A stretch of 22,126 nt of DNA from Thermodesulfovibrio sp. (lineage in GTDB: Bacteria; Nitrospirota; Thermodesulfovibrionia; Thermodesulfovibrionales; Thermodesulfovibrionaceae), in contig JAOAGB010000022.1 in the NCBI GenBank assembly GCA_026415995.1, positions 1-22,126 of the forward strand, in the 5' to 3' direction. Made by a program: the position numbers and the translations under genes. The notes under the pieces were generated by a model. The model was not told the DNA's origin, ran no database searches, and saw only the letters and a list, made by a program, of their open reading frames with translations. This document shows, piece after piece, positions 1 to 8,158 of the stretch (within the stretch, counting starts at the first letter, position 1; each line of letters begins with the position of its first letter).

Positions 1-756
1 AGAGCTATTAGAGCTGTAAGGTTTGCTGAAAAGTTAGGGTTCAGGATATCAAAACATACAGAAAATCTCATAAAGCTTGCAGTTAAAATGGGCATATTTG
101 AAAAATTGAAAGGTTCAAGACTCTATGAGGAATTAATGCTACTTTTTAAAGAGACCATCCCTCAGCAGGCAATTAAAAGGCTTAAAGATTATGGTTTATT
201 AAAAGTTATTCATCCGAAATTAGAAGAAAAAGAAATTAAGGAAATACTGACAAAGGCTTACGAAGTAATTCAGGGAGTGGAACTGCTCTTTTTAAAGGAA
301 AAATATCATGTGGAATTCATTTATCTTATGGTAATTTTATGGCAGTTAGAATATGATGAAAGAATTGAACTTTTAGATAAAATTAGCGCTCCTGAACATA
401 TAAAGAAAAAAGTTATTTATGATATTGAAACTGCCAAAAAAAGCTTACAATTACTTAATGATGACGATCCTGTGAAAGTCTATAATACTCTTAAATCGCT
501 TAATACAGAGACTCTTATTTTGATGATGATTTATTCTCAAAAATGGCAAAAACAATTGATATCCTTATTCATTACTAATTTGAGACATGTCAAACCCCTT
601 ATTAAGGGAGAAGATTTGAAAAAGATAGGAATTAAGCCAGGTCCTATTTATAGGGAAATTTTTGAAAAGATAATGAATGAAAAACTTAGAGGTAAATTAC
701 AGTCTAAGGAAGAAGAAATTGAATTTGCAAAAAATATTATTATTTCAAATTATTGA
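1..756 (+). CDS. tRNA nucleotidyltransferase / poly(A) polymerase family protein, C-terminal part (5' end outside window)
   Basis: The reading frame is open from base 1, so only the last 251 residues are present and the true start lies upstream. The visible part opens with RAIRAVRFAEKLGFRIS, the hallmark of the RNA-binding (neck/body) domain of class II CCA-adding enzymes and bacterial poly(A) polymerases. It is followed by the RLYEELMLLFKE helix and a GLL turn. Near the end, PLIKGEDLKKIGIKPGPIY and then a KLRGKLQSKEEEIEFAK segment match the usual C-terminus of the family. The enzyme adds C and/or A residues to tRNA 3' ends, or tails RNA, in the cytoplasm. The catalytic head domain is not visible, so CCA-adding, A-adding and poly(A) activities cannot be told apart. 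A helical insert of about 100 residues lies between the two recognised parts. The tetR gene starts shortly downstream. Confidence 0.85.
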   Translation, partial: RAIRAVRFAEKLGFRISKHTENLIKLAVKMGIFEKLKGSRLYEELMLLFKETIPQQAIKRLKDYGLLKVIHPKLEEKEIKEILTKAYEVIQGVELLFLKEKYHVEFIYLMVILWQLEYDERIELLDKISAPEHIKKKVIYDIETAKKSLQLLNDDDPVKVYNTLKSLNTETLILMMIYSQKWQKQLISLFITNLRHVKPLIKGEDLKKIGIKPGPIYREIFEKIMNEKLRGKLQSKEEEIEFAKNIIISNY

Positions 757-782
757 CTTTGATTTTTTAATTCATGTATGTT
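753..782 (+). promoter_or_regulatory. Candidate sigma70 promoter of the tetR-efflux operon
   Basis: TTGACT (753-758) is separated by 18 bp from TATGTT (777-782), giving 5/6 and 4/6 matches to the -35 and -10 consensus. The -35 box overlaps the stop codon of the upstream gene. Transcription would begin near 789, only a few bases before the ATG at 796, so the message would be nearly leaderless. That agrees with the absence of any Shine-Dalgarno sequence here. This is an inference from pattern alone. Confidence 0.4.
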
Positions 783-797
783 AGTAATTACTACCAT
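778..797. promoter_or_regulatory. 20-bp palindrome, candidate TetR-family operator
   Basis: ATGTTAGTAATTACTACCAT pairs in 9 of 10 positions about its centre (787/788), and its inner 12 bases are a perfect palindrome. It covers the putative -10 box, the predicted transcription start and the ATG at 796 of the TetR-family gene. TetR repressors typically bind such palindromes next to their own gene, so autorepression of the whole efflux operon is the natural reading. Binding is inferred, not shown. Confidence 0.55.
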
Positions 798-1371
798 GAG
801 CAAGACGAAAAGTAAAATAATCAATGCTGCTCTTAAATTATTCTCTCAGAAAGGATATCTTGCAACGACTACTAAGGATATTGCTCGTGAGGCAGATATA
901 GCTGAAGTAACGCTTTTCAGATATTTCCCTACAAAACAAAAATTATTCAAAGAAGTATTGGAAAGTCAATCTTTTCTGCCTACATTAAAAGACCTATTAC
1001 CGAAAATTGAGAACATTAATTATAAATTTGCTTTAAAAACAGTGGCACGTTACTATTTAAAATTATTAAAGAAAAAAAGAGACCTTATATGTATTATGCA
1101 CACTGAAATTTTTCAATATCCTGAGGAGATAAGAGCAATTCAAAGTAAGATAATTAGTGATGTTTCTCTGATATTTGCTAATTATCTTGAAATTATGAAA
1201 AAAAGGGGAATTTTAAGAGATATTGATACAAATTATGCTTCAATGGCATACTTTGGAATGCTTTTTAATCTATTTATAAAGAAGGAGTTATTTAAAAGAA
1301 AGATAAACTTAACCAAAGCTTTGAATACTTATATTGAAATTTTTTATGAGGGAACAAGGAGGGATAGCTAA
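796..1371 (+). CDS. TetR/AcrR-family transcriptional repressor of the efflux operon
   Basis: The 191-residue product has the usual TetR length. Residues 1-55 form the N-terminal DNA-binding domain: KIINAALKLFSQKGYLATT, then TKDIAREADIAEVTLFRYF, then PTKQKLFKEVLE, which is the characteristic helix-turn-helix with the F-RYFP-TK turn. The remainder is a helical ligand-binding and dimerisation domain that is too divergent to name a ligand. I prefer ATG 796 over the in-frame ATG at 778 because the family normally begins just before this helix and because a 20-bp palindrome and promoter cover 753-797. Neither start has a clear ribosome binding site. The gene ends 2 bp before an efflux gene. The likely role is a drug- or metabolite-responsive repressor of the six export genes that follow. 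Confidence 0.88.
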   Translation: MSKTKSKIINAALKLFSQKGYLATTTKDIAREADIAEVTLFRYFPTKQKLFKEVLESQSFLPTLKDLLPKIENINYKFALKTVARYYLKLLKKKRDLICIMHTEIFQYPEEIRAIQSKIISDVSLIFANYLEIMKKRGILRDIDTNYASMAYFGMLFNLFIKKELFKRKINLTKALNTYIEIFYEGTRRDS

Positions 1372-1373
1372 AT

Positions 1374-2690
1374 ATGAAAAAAATTTTTTTATCCTTTGTA
1401 ATAATTTTTATTTTTGTAAATCAGGCATGGACGCAAGAAAAATATACAATTAATGATATATTTTCACTTGCAATTAAAAAAGCTGAAAAAATTAAAATTG
1501 CCGAGGAAAACATAAGAATTTCTGAAGAAGGTAAATATAAAGCACTGGCAGGACTTTTACCAACCATCACAGCCTATGGCAGATATACTGAATACAGCGA
1601 ATCAAAACTTGTAAATACTCAGATAATTCAGCCTGACAGAAGCAAGTTATGGGGATTAACAGTTGAAGAAAAACTTTCTCTTGGTGGTAGGGAATTTATA
1701 GCATTCTCTTCAGCGAAAGATACTCTTAAAAAGACAGAGTTTGAAGTAAACTCTTTCAAAGAGCAGTATCTTTTAAGAGTTGCCCAGGATATATATGTAT
1801 ATTTAAAAGCAAAAAGGGCTTTGGAGATTGCGGAGGCTAATGTAGAAAGATTAAGGAAACATAGAGATGCAGCGAAGATAAGATTAAAGGTAGGAGAGGT
1901 TACAAAAACTGATCTTTTAAGAGCAGAGGCTGAGCTAAGTGGTGCGGAGGCTGAGCTAATATCAGCAAAGAATTCTTTGAGAGTTGCCAAGTCCATTCTT
2001 GCCAAAGATGCGGGTATAGAAGGTGATTTTGAAGTATTAGAACAAAGGCTAACTGATCCGTATTTAAATCTCACTATTGATAATGTTAAAGCCTTTGCAA
2101 AGGATGAAAGACCAGAGATTAAAGCAGCATTACTGTCTAAGGAAATAGCCAAGAAAAACGTTAGCTACGCAATTGGTTCCTTTTTTCCCTATTTGAGTCT
2201 TTCTGCTACCTATCAGAAGCTTGACCAAGACCCTTCAAATCAATTTACAAATAAAGAATCTAAATATGCCATTGCTTCCATAAACTTCCCCATATTTGAA
2301 GGAGGTCTAAGAAGGGCAGAAGTTGGTGAAGCAAAGGCAAAGCTAAGACAGGCAGAACTTCAGTATGAGGATACAGTGAAGGAAATCTTAATAGATGTTG
2401 AAGCAGCCTATCATAATTATCTTACTTTTAAAGATACTATCAAGTCTCTTGAAGATGAAGTGGCCTACGCAAGAGATAATTTCAACTCCGTATCAAAGCA
2501 ATACCAATATGGTCTGGCAAATAGCATCGATGTAACTGATGCCAATACTTTTTTAGTTACTGCAGAAAGAAAACTAATGGAGGCTCAATATAATTATCAA
2601 CTTGCCATTTTAAGGCTTAGACAGGCAACAGGAACACTTCTTAAGGCCTTTATTAATAATGATATTGTTGCTGGAGAAAATAGAAAATGA
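1374..2690 (+). CDS. TolC-family outer membrane efflux channel (first copy)
   Basis: The 438-residue protein begins with a signal peptide (MKKIFLSFVIIFIFVNQAWT, cleaved near residue 20). Two outer-membrane-efflux-protein repeats follow, rich in long amphipathic helices with A/E/L heptads. Typical family features are YTINDIFSLAIKKAEKIKIAEE near the N-terminus, a DIYVYLKAKRALEIAEANVERL helix in repeat one and a QYQYGLANSIDVTDAN segment in repeat two. TolC trimers form a channel through the outer membrane and a periplasmic tunnel that docks with a membrane-fusion adaptor and an inner-membrane pump. An AGGAGG ribosome binding site precedes the ATG, inside the end of tetR. The stop codon overlaps the next adaptor gene by 4 bp (ATGA), which implies translational coupling. 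The substrate is unknown. Confidence 0.9.
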   Translation: MKKIFLSFVIIFIFVNQAWTQEKYTINDIFSLAIKKAEKIKIAEENIRISEEGKYKALAGLLPTITAYGRYTEYSESKLVNTQIIQPDRSKLWGLTVEEKLSLGGREFIAFSSAKDTLKKTEFEVNSFKEQYLLRVAQDIYVYLKAKRALEIAEANVERLRKHRDAAKIRLKVGEVTKTDLLRAEAELSGAEAELISAKNSLRVAKSILAKDAGIEGDFEVLEQRLTDPYLNLTIDNVKAFAKDERPEIKAALLSKEIAKKNVSYAIGSFFPYLSLSATYQKLDQDPSNQFTNKESKYAIASINFPIFEGGLRRAEVGEAKAKLRQAELQYEDTVKEILIDVEAAYHNYLTFKDTIKSLEDEVAYARDNFNSVSKQYQYGLANSIDVTDANTFLVTAERKLMEAQYNYQLAILRLRQATGTLLKAFINNDIVAGENRK

Positions 2691-3781
2691 ATTTTTCTGG
2701 CATTGGTGAGAGATTTAAAAATTCAAAAAAAATAAAAATCAGTTTAATGATTTTTGTTATTATCGTCGTATTAATTTTTATGGGAAGAGAGATTTATTAC
2801 TATATTGTTTATGAAAGAACAGATGATGCCTATGTAGAGGGAACAATAGTTCCCATATCTCCTCAGGTTTCAGGGAAAGTTATAAAGGTTTATGTTGAAC
2901 ATAACCAGCGAGTAAAAAAGGGAGACCCGCTTGTTGAAATAGAAAGCGATGATTATCTTGCTGAATTAAATGTTAAGAAATCTAATGTCAATACACTTGA
3001 AACCCAACAAAAGGAGATTCTATCTTCCCTTAATGAAGCCAAAGCAAAACTAAAATCTGCAGAGGCAAATCTTCAGGCAGTCCGTGCTCAGAGATTACTT
3101 GCAGAAAGAGAGTATGAAAGAATAAAGGGACTTTATCAGGAAGACCTTGTTTCAAAAAGTAAATTTGATTCAGCAGAGGCAGCATTGAAAGTAGCACAGG
3201 CACAGGAAAAGGCAGCAGAAGCACAGATTAAAGAGATAGATTCTCTAATTAATACTCTTTCTATAAAGTTAAAAACTCAGTCCCATCAGATAGGAAAAGC
3301 GCAGGCAGAACTAAAATTAGCTGACATTAATCTTAAAAGGACTCTTATTGTAGCACCGATAGATGGTAGAGTTGCAAAGAAAACAGTAGAGGTTGGACAA
3401 TTTGTCCGTGGCGGACAGCTTCTCATGGCAGTTGTGGATGAGCAGAACATATGGATTGGTGCTAACTTTAAGGAAACACAGATAGAAAAAATGAGAGTTG
3501 GGCAACCTGTTAAAATAAAAGTTGATGCCTATCCAGGTAAAACTTTTAAAGGACATGTGGCAAGTTTTCAACCAGGCACTGGTGCTGTTTTTAGCCTCTT
3601 TCCACCTGAGAATGCTACAGGAAACTTTGTTAAAGTTGTTCAAAGAATTCCTGTAAGGATAATCATAGATTCAACCTTTGATCCAAACTATCCTCTTTGG
3701 CCTGGTATGTCAGTTATTCCATATGTGGATGTAACTGTAAATACAGGTGCAAAATTAAAAGATATAATGGATAAGAAATGA
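2687..3781 (+). CDS. EmrA/HlyD-type membrane fusion (periplasmic adaptor) protein
   Basis: The 364-residue product has one N-terminal membrane segment at about residues 17-39. The motif TDDAYVEGTIVPISPQVSG follows, with KVYVEHNQRVKKGDPLVEIE, which is the first lipoyl half and is diagnostic for EmrA-type adaptors. A long coiled-coil hairpin spans about residues 90-210. The second lipoyl half (LIVAPIDGRVAKKTVEVGQFV) and a beta-barrel domain (WIGANFKETQIEKMRVGQPV) complete the fold. EmrA adaptors link a major-facilitator pump (EmrB) to TolC. No EmrB-like gene lies in this operon. The protein may pair with a pump encoded elsewhere or work with the MacB-type transporter. It overlaps both neighbouring tolC-like genes by 4 bp, so it is translated as part of the cluster. 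Confidence 0.88.
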   Translation: MNFSGIGERFKNSKKIKISLMIFVIIVVLIFMGREIYYYIVYERTDDAYVEGTIVPISPQVSGKVIKVYVEHNQRVKKGDPLVEIESDDYLAELNVKKSNVNTLETQQKEILSSLNEAKAKLKSAEANLQAVRAQRLLAEREYERIKGLYQEDLVSKSKFDSAEAALKVAQAQEKAAEAQIKEIDSLINTLSIKLKTQSHQIGKAQAELKLADINLKRTLIVAPIDGRVAKKTVEVGQFVRGGQLLMAVVDEQNIWIGANFKETQIEKMRVGQPVKIKVDAYPGKTFKGHVASFQPGTGAVFSLFPPENATGNFVKVVQRIPVRIIIDSTFDPNYPLWPGMSVIPYVDVTVNTGAKLKDIMDKK

Positions 3782-5067
3782 AACTTTTAAAATCGTATAT
3801 TGCTATATATTTTTTAGTATTATTTTCTCTAAATTCATTTTCTTCTGCTCAGGAAAATATACAAAATTCAACTGCAAAACCCGTCTATTCTCTTAATGAT
3901 TGTATTGAGATAGCCTTAAAGAAAAATCCTGAACTCCTTGCATCAAAACAGCAACTAACTAAGAGTTTTTTTAAAATAGGAGAAGCTCGCTCAGGTTATT
4001 TCCCTGAGATTGATTTAACCCTCGGTTATCAGAGAAGTTATCAGGAATCCCGATTCGGAGAGGAATACTCTAAAAACTATACAGGACAGATTTCACTCAG
4101 CCAAACTCTTTTTGATTTTGGGAAAACTTCTACTAAGGTTGATCTCCAGAAGGAACTTTATAAAGCAACTGAATCACAGGATAGAGATACTATTTTAGGC
4201 ATAATCTATAGTGTTAAATCTGCCTATTTTAATTTACTTAAGGCAAAGAAGAGTAGGGAAACCGCTCAGGAGGTTTTGAAACAGGCTCAGAGACATCTCG
4301 ACCTTGCGAAAGGCTTTTATGAAGTGGGACTTAAACCAAAGATTGAAGTAACAAAGGCAGAAGTTGAATTAAGCAATGCAAAATTAAATTTAATTACTGC
4401 AGAAAAAACTATAAAACAGGCTCTTTTGAACTTGAAAGTTGCTATGGGAATAGTACTCATGCCAGATTTTGATATAAAAGAGGAAGAATATGCTGTAAGA
4501 AAACTTGATGAAAGTGAATCTATAAATATTGCCTTAGAGAGAAATCCTCAACTTCAGGCAATAAGATTTAATAAGAGGGCGGCTTTATATTCAGAGGATT
4601 TGGTTAAAAAAGAATATTTACCTATATTAACAGGTATAGGCAGATACGGTTATAGTCGAGAAGATTTTCCTCTTGATAAAGGATGGAGTTTACTCGTCCA
4701 ACTTAATATGCCCCTATTTAGCGGTTGGTCTACTACGTATAAACTTAAACAGGCAAAGGCTGAAACTGCCTATTATCAGTACAGAGAAGAGTCGCTTAAA
4801 CAGCAGGTTACGTCGCAAATTAAAAATCTTTTTGTTCAGCTAAGGGAAGCATCACAGAGAATAGAAACACTAAAAATTGCATTAAAACAGGCAAAGGAAA
4901 ATCTCGATCTTGCAATGGGAAGATATGAGGTAGGTGTGGGTAGTTCCATTGAAGTTGTTGATGCTATTGTGCTTTATGAGGGAACAAATACCCAATACTG
5001 GCAAGCAGTTTATGATTATAATGTAACATATGCAGAGATAGAAAAAATGATAGGGATGGAAAGATGA
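3778..5067 (+). CDS. TolC-family outer membrane efflux channel (second copy)
   Basis: This 429-residue protein has a signal peptide ending near residue 24 (FSSA-Q) and two outer-membrane-efflux repeats. Key segments are YSLNDCIEIALKKNPELLASKQQ at the start of repeat one, LFDFGKTSTKVDLQK, and GRYEVGVGSSIEVVDA in repeat two, all typical of TolC. It is clearly diverged from the other TolC homologue of the same operon, so this is not a recent tandem duplication. Two outer-membrane channels for one operon suggest that two adaptors (EmrA-type and MacA-type) each have a dedicated exit duct. It overlaps the genes on both sides by 4 bp (ATGA). The ribosome binding site is weak, consistent with translational coupling. 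The substrate is unknown. Confidence 0.9.
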   Translation: MKLLKSYIAIYFLVLFSLNSFSSAQENIQNSTAKPVYSLNDCIEIALKKNPELLASKQQLTKSFFKIGEARSGYFPEIDLTLGYQRSYQESRFGEEYSKNYTGQISLSQTLFDFGKTSTKVDLQKELYKATESQDRDTILGIIYSVKSAYFNLLKAKKSRETAQEVLKQAQRHLDLAKGFYEVGLKPKIEVTKAEVELSNAKLNLITAEKTIKQALLNLKVAMGIVLMPDFDIKEEEYAVRKLDESESINIALERNPQLQAIRFNKRAALYSEDLVKKEYLPILTGIGRYGYSREDFPLDKGWSLLVQLNMPLFSGWSTTYKLKQAKAETAYYQYREESLKQQVTSQIKNLFVQLREASQRIETLKIALKQAKENLDLAMGRYEVGVGSSIEVVDAIVLYEGTNTQYWQAVYDYNVTYAEIEKMIGMER

Positions 5068-6224
5068 AGGTAAGTAAAAAAGTATTAATAATTTCAGGAA
5101 TATTGCTAATAGTTGTTATAGGCTTGCTAATTTTTATTCTTTCAAGTTCAAAGAAAACCCAGTTTAAAAAGGTAAAAATTCAAAAGGGCGAGATAACCCA
5201 AATGGTAACAGCAACAGGTAATGTTAATCCAGTTACAACAATTATTATTGGAACAAGAGTATCTGGAACCATAGTAGCTCTTTATGCAGACTATAACTCT
5301 CAGGTAAAAAAGGGTCAACTTATAGCCGAGATTGATCCTACACCTTTTGAAAATGAGCTTAAACAGTCTGAGGCAGATCTTCTTAACTCAAAGGCAACCC
5401 TTTTCAAAGCAGAGGTAACTTTGAAAGATGCTGAAAGGACATTGAAACGAAAACAAGAATTGTTCAGGAGAGAATTAATTGCAAGAAGTGAGCTTGATGA
5501 TGCAGAAACTGCTTACAGTACAGCAAGGGCACAATATGAAATCGCTCTTGCACAGGTTAAGAAAGCAGAGGCAGGATTAAGGCAAGCAAGAACCAATTTA
5601 GGCTACACAAAGATAGTCTCTCCAGTTACAGGTGTAGTTATAGCAAAAAATGTTGAAGTCGGACAAACTGTTGCAGCGAGTTTTCAGACACCAACTCTTT
5701 TCACCATAGCACCAGACCTTACTAAAATGCAAGTTGACACAAATGTGGATGAGGCAGATATTTCAAAAATTAAGGTGGGAATGGAGGCAAGTTTCACTGT
5801 TGATGCTTACCCTGATAGAAAATTTAAAGGAACGGTTTCGCAGATAAGACTTTCCCCCACAGTAACTCAGAATGTGGTGACCTACAATGTGGTAATATCC
5901 GTTGATAATTCGCATCTGCTACTTAAACCTGGTATGACAGCTAATGTTACATTTGTTGTGGAAAGTAAAAAGGGAGTGGTAAAAATTCCTAATGCTGCTT
6001 TAAGGTTTAAAATGCCCGACAGCCCTCCTTCAAAACAACAGGGTGTATGGGTAATTCGAGACGGAAAACCTGTAAGAGTTAATGTTAGAACAGGTATTAG
6101 TGATGGAGAATGGGCAGAATTAATTGAGGGAGATATAAAAGAAGGAGAGGAAGTAATAACTGATATTGGAGCTCAGAAAAAAGGTACTACTCAAACAACG
6201 CCTCGTGCACCTGTAAGATTTTAA
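5064..6224 (+). CDS. MacA-type periplasmic adaptor of an ABC efflux pump
   Basis: The 386-residue protein has a single membrane anchor at residues 7-28. A conserved adaptor start follows (KGEITQMVTATGNVNPVTT, then GTRVSGTIVALYADYNSQVKKGQLIAEID), which is the lipoyl half and is characteristic of MacA. A helical hairpin spans about residues 95-175. The second lipoyl half (LGYTKIVSPVTGVVIAKNVEVGQTV), a beta-barrel domain and a membrane-proximal domain complete it. MacA proteins bind MacB in the inner membrane, stimulate its ATPase and dock to TolC. The two genes immediately downstream encode exactly such an ATPase and permease. It overlaps the second tolC-like gene by 4 bp and is followed by the ATPase gene after 3 bp. 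It may carry macrolides, peptides, lipids or other amphiphiles; the substrate cannot be read from sequence. Confidence 0.9.
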   Translation: MKVSKKVLIISGILLIVVIGLLIFILSSSKKTQFKKVKIQKGEITQMVTATGNVNPVTTIIIGTRVSGTIVALYADYNSQVKKGQLIAEIDPTPFENELKQSEADLLNSKATLFKAEVTLKDAERTLKRKQELFRRELIARSELDDAETAYSTARAQYEIALAQVKKAEAGLRQARTNLGYTKIVSPVTGVVIAKNVEVGQTVAASFQTPTLFTIAPDLTKMQVDTNVDEADISKIKVGMEASFTVDAYPDRKFKGTVSQIRLSPTVTQNVVTYNVVISVDNSHLLLKPGMTANVTFVVESKKGVVKIPNAALRFKMPDSPPSKQQGVWVIRDGKPVRVNVRTGISDGEWAELIEGDIKEGEEVITDIGAQKKGTTQTTPRAPVRF

Positions 6225-6227
6225 AAT

Positions 6228-6932
6228 ATGGCACTAATACAGGTTGAAAATGTTACTAAAATTTACAGATTTGGTGAGCATGAACTTAAGGTGCTTGATA
6301 ATATTTCCATATCTATTGAAAAGGGAGAATTTGTTTGTATTATGGGTCCCTCTGGTTCAGGCAAATCAACTTTTATGAATATTATTGGATGCCTTGATAC
6401 ACCCACTTATGGAAAATATTTTCTTGATGGCGTGGATGTTTCCACTTTCGGAGCAGATGAATTAGCAGAGATTAGAAACAAAAAAATAGGTTTTGTTTTT
6501 CAACAGTTTAACCTGCTTTCAAGGGCAACAGCCTTAGAAAATGTAGAATTACCACTTATTTATGCAGGAGTAGAGACAAAGGAAAGAAAGGAGCGGGCAA
6601 AAAATGTATTATCAAAGGTTGGCTTGGGAGATAGAGTAAATCACTATCCAAAACAGTTAAGTGGCGGACAGCAGCAGAGAGTTGCTATTGCCCGTGCCCT
6701 CGTGAACAATCCTTCAATTATACTTGCCGATGAGCCTACAGGCAATCTTGATTCTAAGTCAAGCATGGAGATAATGGAAATATTCAAAATACTTAATGAT
6801 GAACAGGGACTTACAACAATTATTGTTACCCATGAACCTGATATTGCCGCTTTCGGGAAAAGACAAATAAGATTTCTTGACGGAAGAATTGTTTGTGATT
6901 CTAATATTTGTACACAGGAAAGAGAATCATGA
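6228..6932 (+). CDS. MacB/LolD-type ABC transporter ATP-binding protein
   Basis: The 234-residue ATPase has all motifs in order: Walker A GPSGSGKST at residues 40-48, the Q-loop at FVFQQFNLLS, signature LSGGQ at 144-148, Walker B IILADE ending at 169, D-loop GNLD and switch histidine H202 (VTHEPD). The LSGGQQQRVAIARAL and ADEPTGNLDSKSS stretches are typical of the LolD/MacB/FtsE subfamily, whose partners are FtsX-like permeases. It acts on the cytoplasmic face of the inner membrane and drives the permease encoded next. In MacB of E. coli the ATPase and permease are fused; here they are two separate genes. Its stop overlaps the permease ATG by 4 bp. It lacks a clear ribosome binding site and probably relies on coupling with the adaptor gene. 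Confidence 0.93.
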   Translation: MALIQVENVTKIYRFGEHELKVLDNISISIEKGEFVCIMGPSGSGKSTFMNIIGCLDTPTYGKYFLDGVDVSTFGADELAEIRNKKIGFVFQQFNLLSRATALENVELPLIYAGVETKERKERAKNVLSKVGLGDRVNHYPKQLSGGQQQRVAIARALVNNPSIILADEPTGNLDSKSSMEIMEIFKILNDEQGLTTIIVTHEPDIAAFGKRQIRFLDGRIVCDSNICTQERES

Positions 6933-8158
6933 TATCCGTATCTTCTGTAATAAATATTGCTCTAAGGTCTCTGATTGTTAATAAAATGAGAACTTTTCTT
7001 GCCATATTGGGCATAATTATAGGTGTTGGTGCTGTTGTAACGATGGTTGCTATAGGAACAGGTGCCAGTAGTAAAATATCCCAGCAAATTGCAAGCATAG
7101 GCAGTAATCTTATATTAATACTTCCAGGTGCGACAACCCAAGGTGGCATTAGAATGGGACATGGAACGCTTCAGACACTTACAATGTCTGATGCAGAGGC
7201 AATAGCAAAGGAGTGCCCTGCAGTTGTCTCGGTTGCTCCTGTAATTTCAGGGACAGCACAAGTTGTATTTGGTAATCAGAATTGGTCAACAGCAGTCATG
7301 GGAACTACACCTGACATGGTTATTGTTCGGGAGTGGGAGATAATTTCAGGAAGATTTATAACAGAACAAGATGTAAGAAGTGGAACAAAGGTTGCGGTAA
7401 TAGGACAGACTGTAGCTGAAAAACTCTTTGGCGATCTTGATCCCATGGGTAAGTTGATAAGAATAAAAAAGATACCCTTTGAAGTCATAGGTGTTCTTGA
7501 TAAGAAGGGGCAGACTTTTACTGGTCAAGACCAAGATGATATAATTTACGTTCCTATTTCAACATCTCAAAGAACTCTCTTTGGTCAAGTACTTCCGGGA
7601 AGAGTTAGGCTAATTTATGCAAAAGCAGCTACGCTTGAAAGTATATCTCAGGCAACTGAGCAGATCAAAACACTTTTAAGACAGAGACACAGAATTGGAC
7701 CAAATCAAGAGGACGACTTTACTGTAATGGATTTGACCCAGATGCTTAAGGCAGCGGAAGAATCAACAAAAACTATGTCCATACTTCTTGGAGCAATAGC
7801 ATCAGTTTCTCTACTTGTGGGCGGGATAGGGATTATGAATATAATGCTTGTCTCTGTTACTGAAAGAACAAGAGAAATAGGAATTAGAATGGCTGTGGGA
7901 GCAAAGCCAAAAGATATAAGAATGCAATTTCTCATAGAGTCTCTTTTTCTCACCACAATCGGAGGAGTAGTAGGGCTTTTATTAGGAATTATCTCTTCTT
8001 TGATGGTTTCCTCAATAATGCAATGGCCTATAAGTATATCGGTTTTTTCCGCTTTAATTGCATTTGGGTTTTCAGCTTTTGTGGGTGTTTTCTTCGGATT
8101 TTATCCTGCCTATAAAGCTTCAACTCTTAATCCTATTGAGGCATTAAGATATGAGTGA
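6929..8158 (+). CDS. MacB-type ABC transporter permease (FtsX-like)
   Basis: This 409-residue inner-membrane permease has one N-terminal membrane helix (about residues 20-43, with the NKMRTFLAILGIIIGVGAVV motif common in the family). A large periplasmic domain of roughly 230 residues follows, then three C-terminal helices with the FtsX hallmark GGIGIMNIMLVSVTERTREI and a GIRMAVGAKPKDIRMQFLIE coupling stretch. The end (PAYKASTLNPIEALRYE) is standard for MacB permeases. I place the start at ATG 6929, where an AGGAAAGAG site precedes it and the stop codon of the ATPase overlaps; a TTG at 6908 is possible but unlikely. It would work as a dimer with the ATPase and the MacA-type adaptor, pushing periplasmic substrate into TolC by mechanotransmission. 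Its end overlaps polA by 8 bp. Confidence 0.93.
   Translation: MISVSSVINIALRSLIVNKMRTFLAILGIIIGVGAVVTMVAIGTGASSKISQQIASIGSNLILILPGATTQGGIRMGHGTLQTLTMSDAEAIAKECPAVVSVAPVISGTAQVVFGNQNWSTAVMGTTPDMVIVREWEIISGRFITEQDVRSGTKVAVIGQTVAEKLFGDLDPMGKLIRIKKIPFEVIGVLDKKGQTFTGQDQDDIIYVPISTSQRTLFGQVLPGRVRLIYAKAATLESISQATEQIKTLLRQRHRIGPNQEDDFTVMDLTQMLKAAEESTKTMSILLGAIASVSLLVGGIGIMNIMLVSVTERTREIGIRMAVGAKPKDIRMQFLIESLFLTTIGGVVGLLLGIISSLMVSSIMQWPISISVFSALIAFGFSAFVGVFFGFYPAYKASTLNPIEALRYE

Noticed and set aside
778..795. Start of tetR at ATG 778
   Set aside because: The six extra residues are not typical of the family, there is no ribosome site, and this stretch looks like operator and promoter DNA.
1628..2152. 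Minus-strand open frame of 174 codons opposite the first tolC-like gene
   Set aside because: It lies fully inside a clear TolC gene, has no family resemblance and no ribosome site, and is low complexity in Ser/Ala/Leu as expected from the antisense of Glu/Lys/Ala-rich helices.
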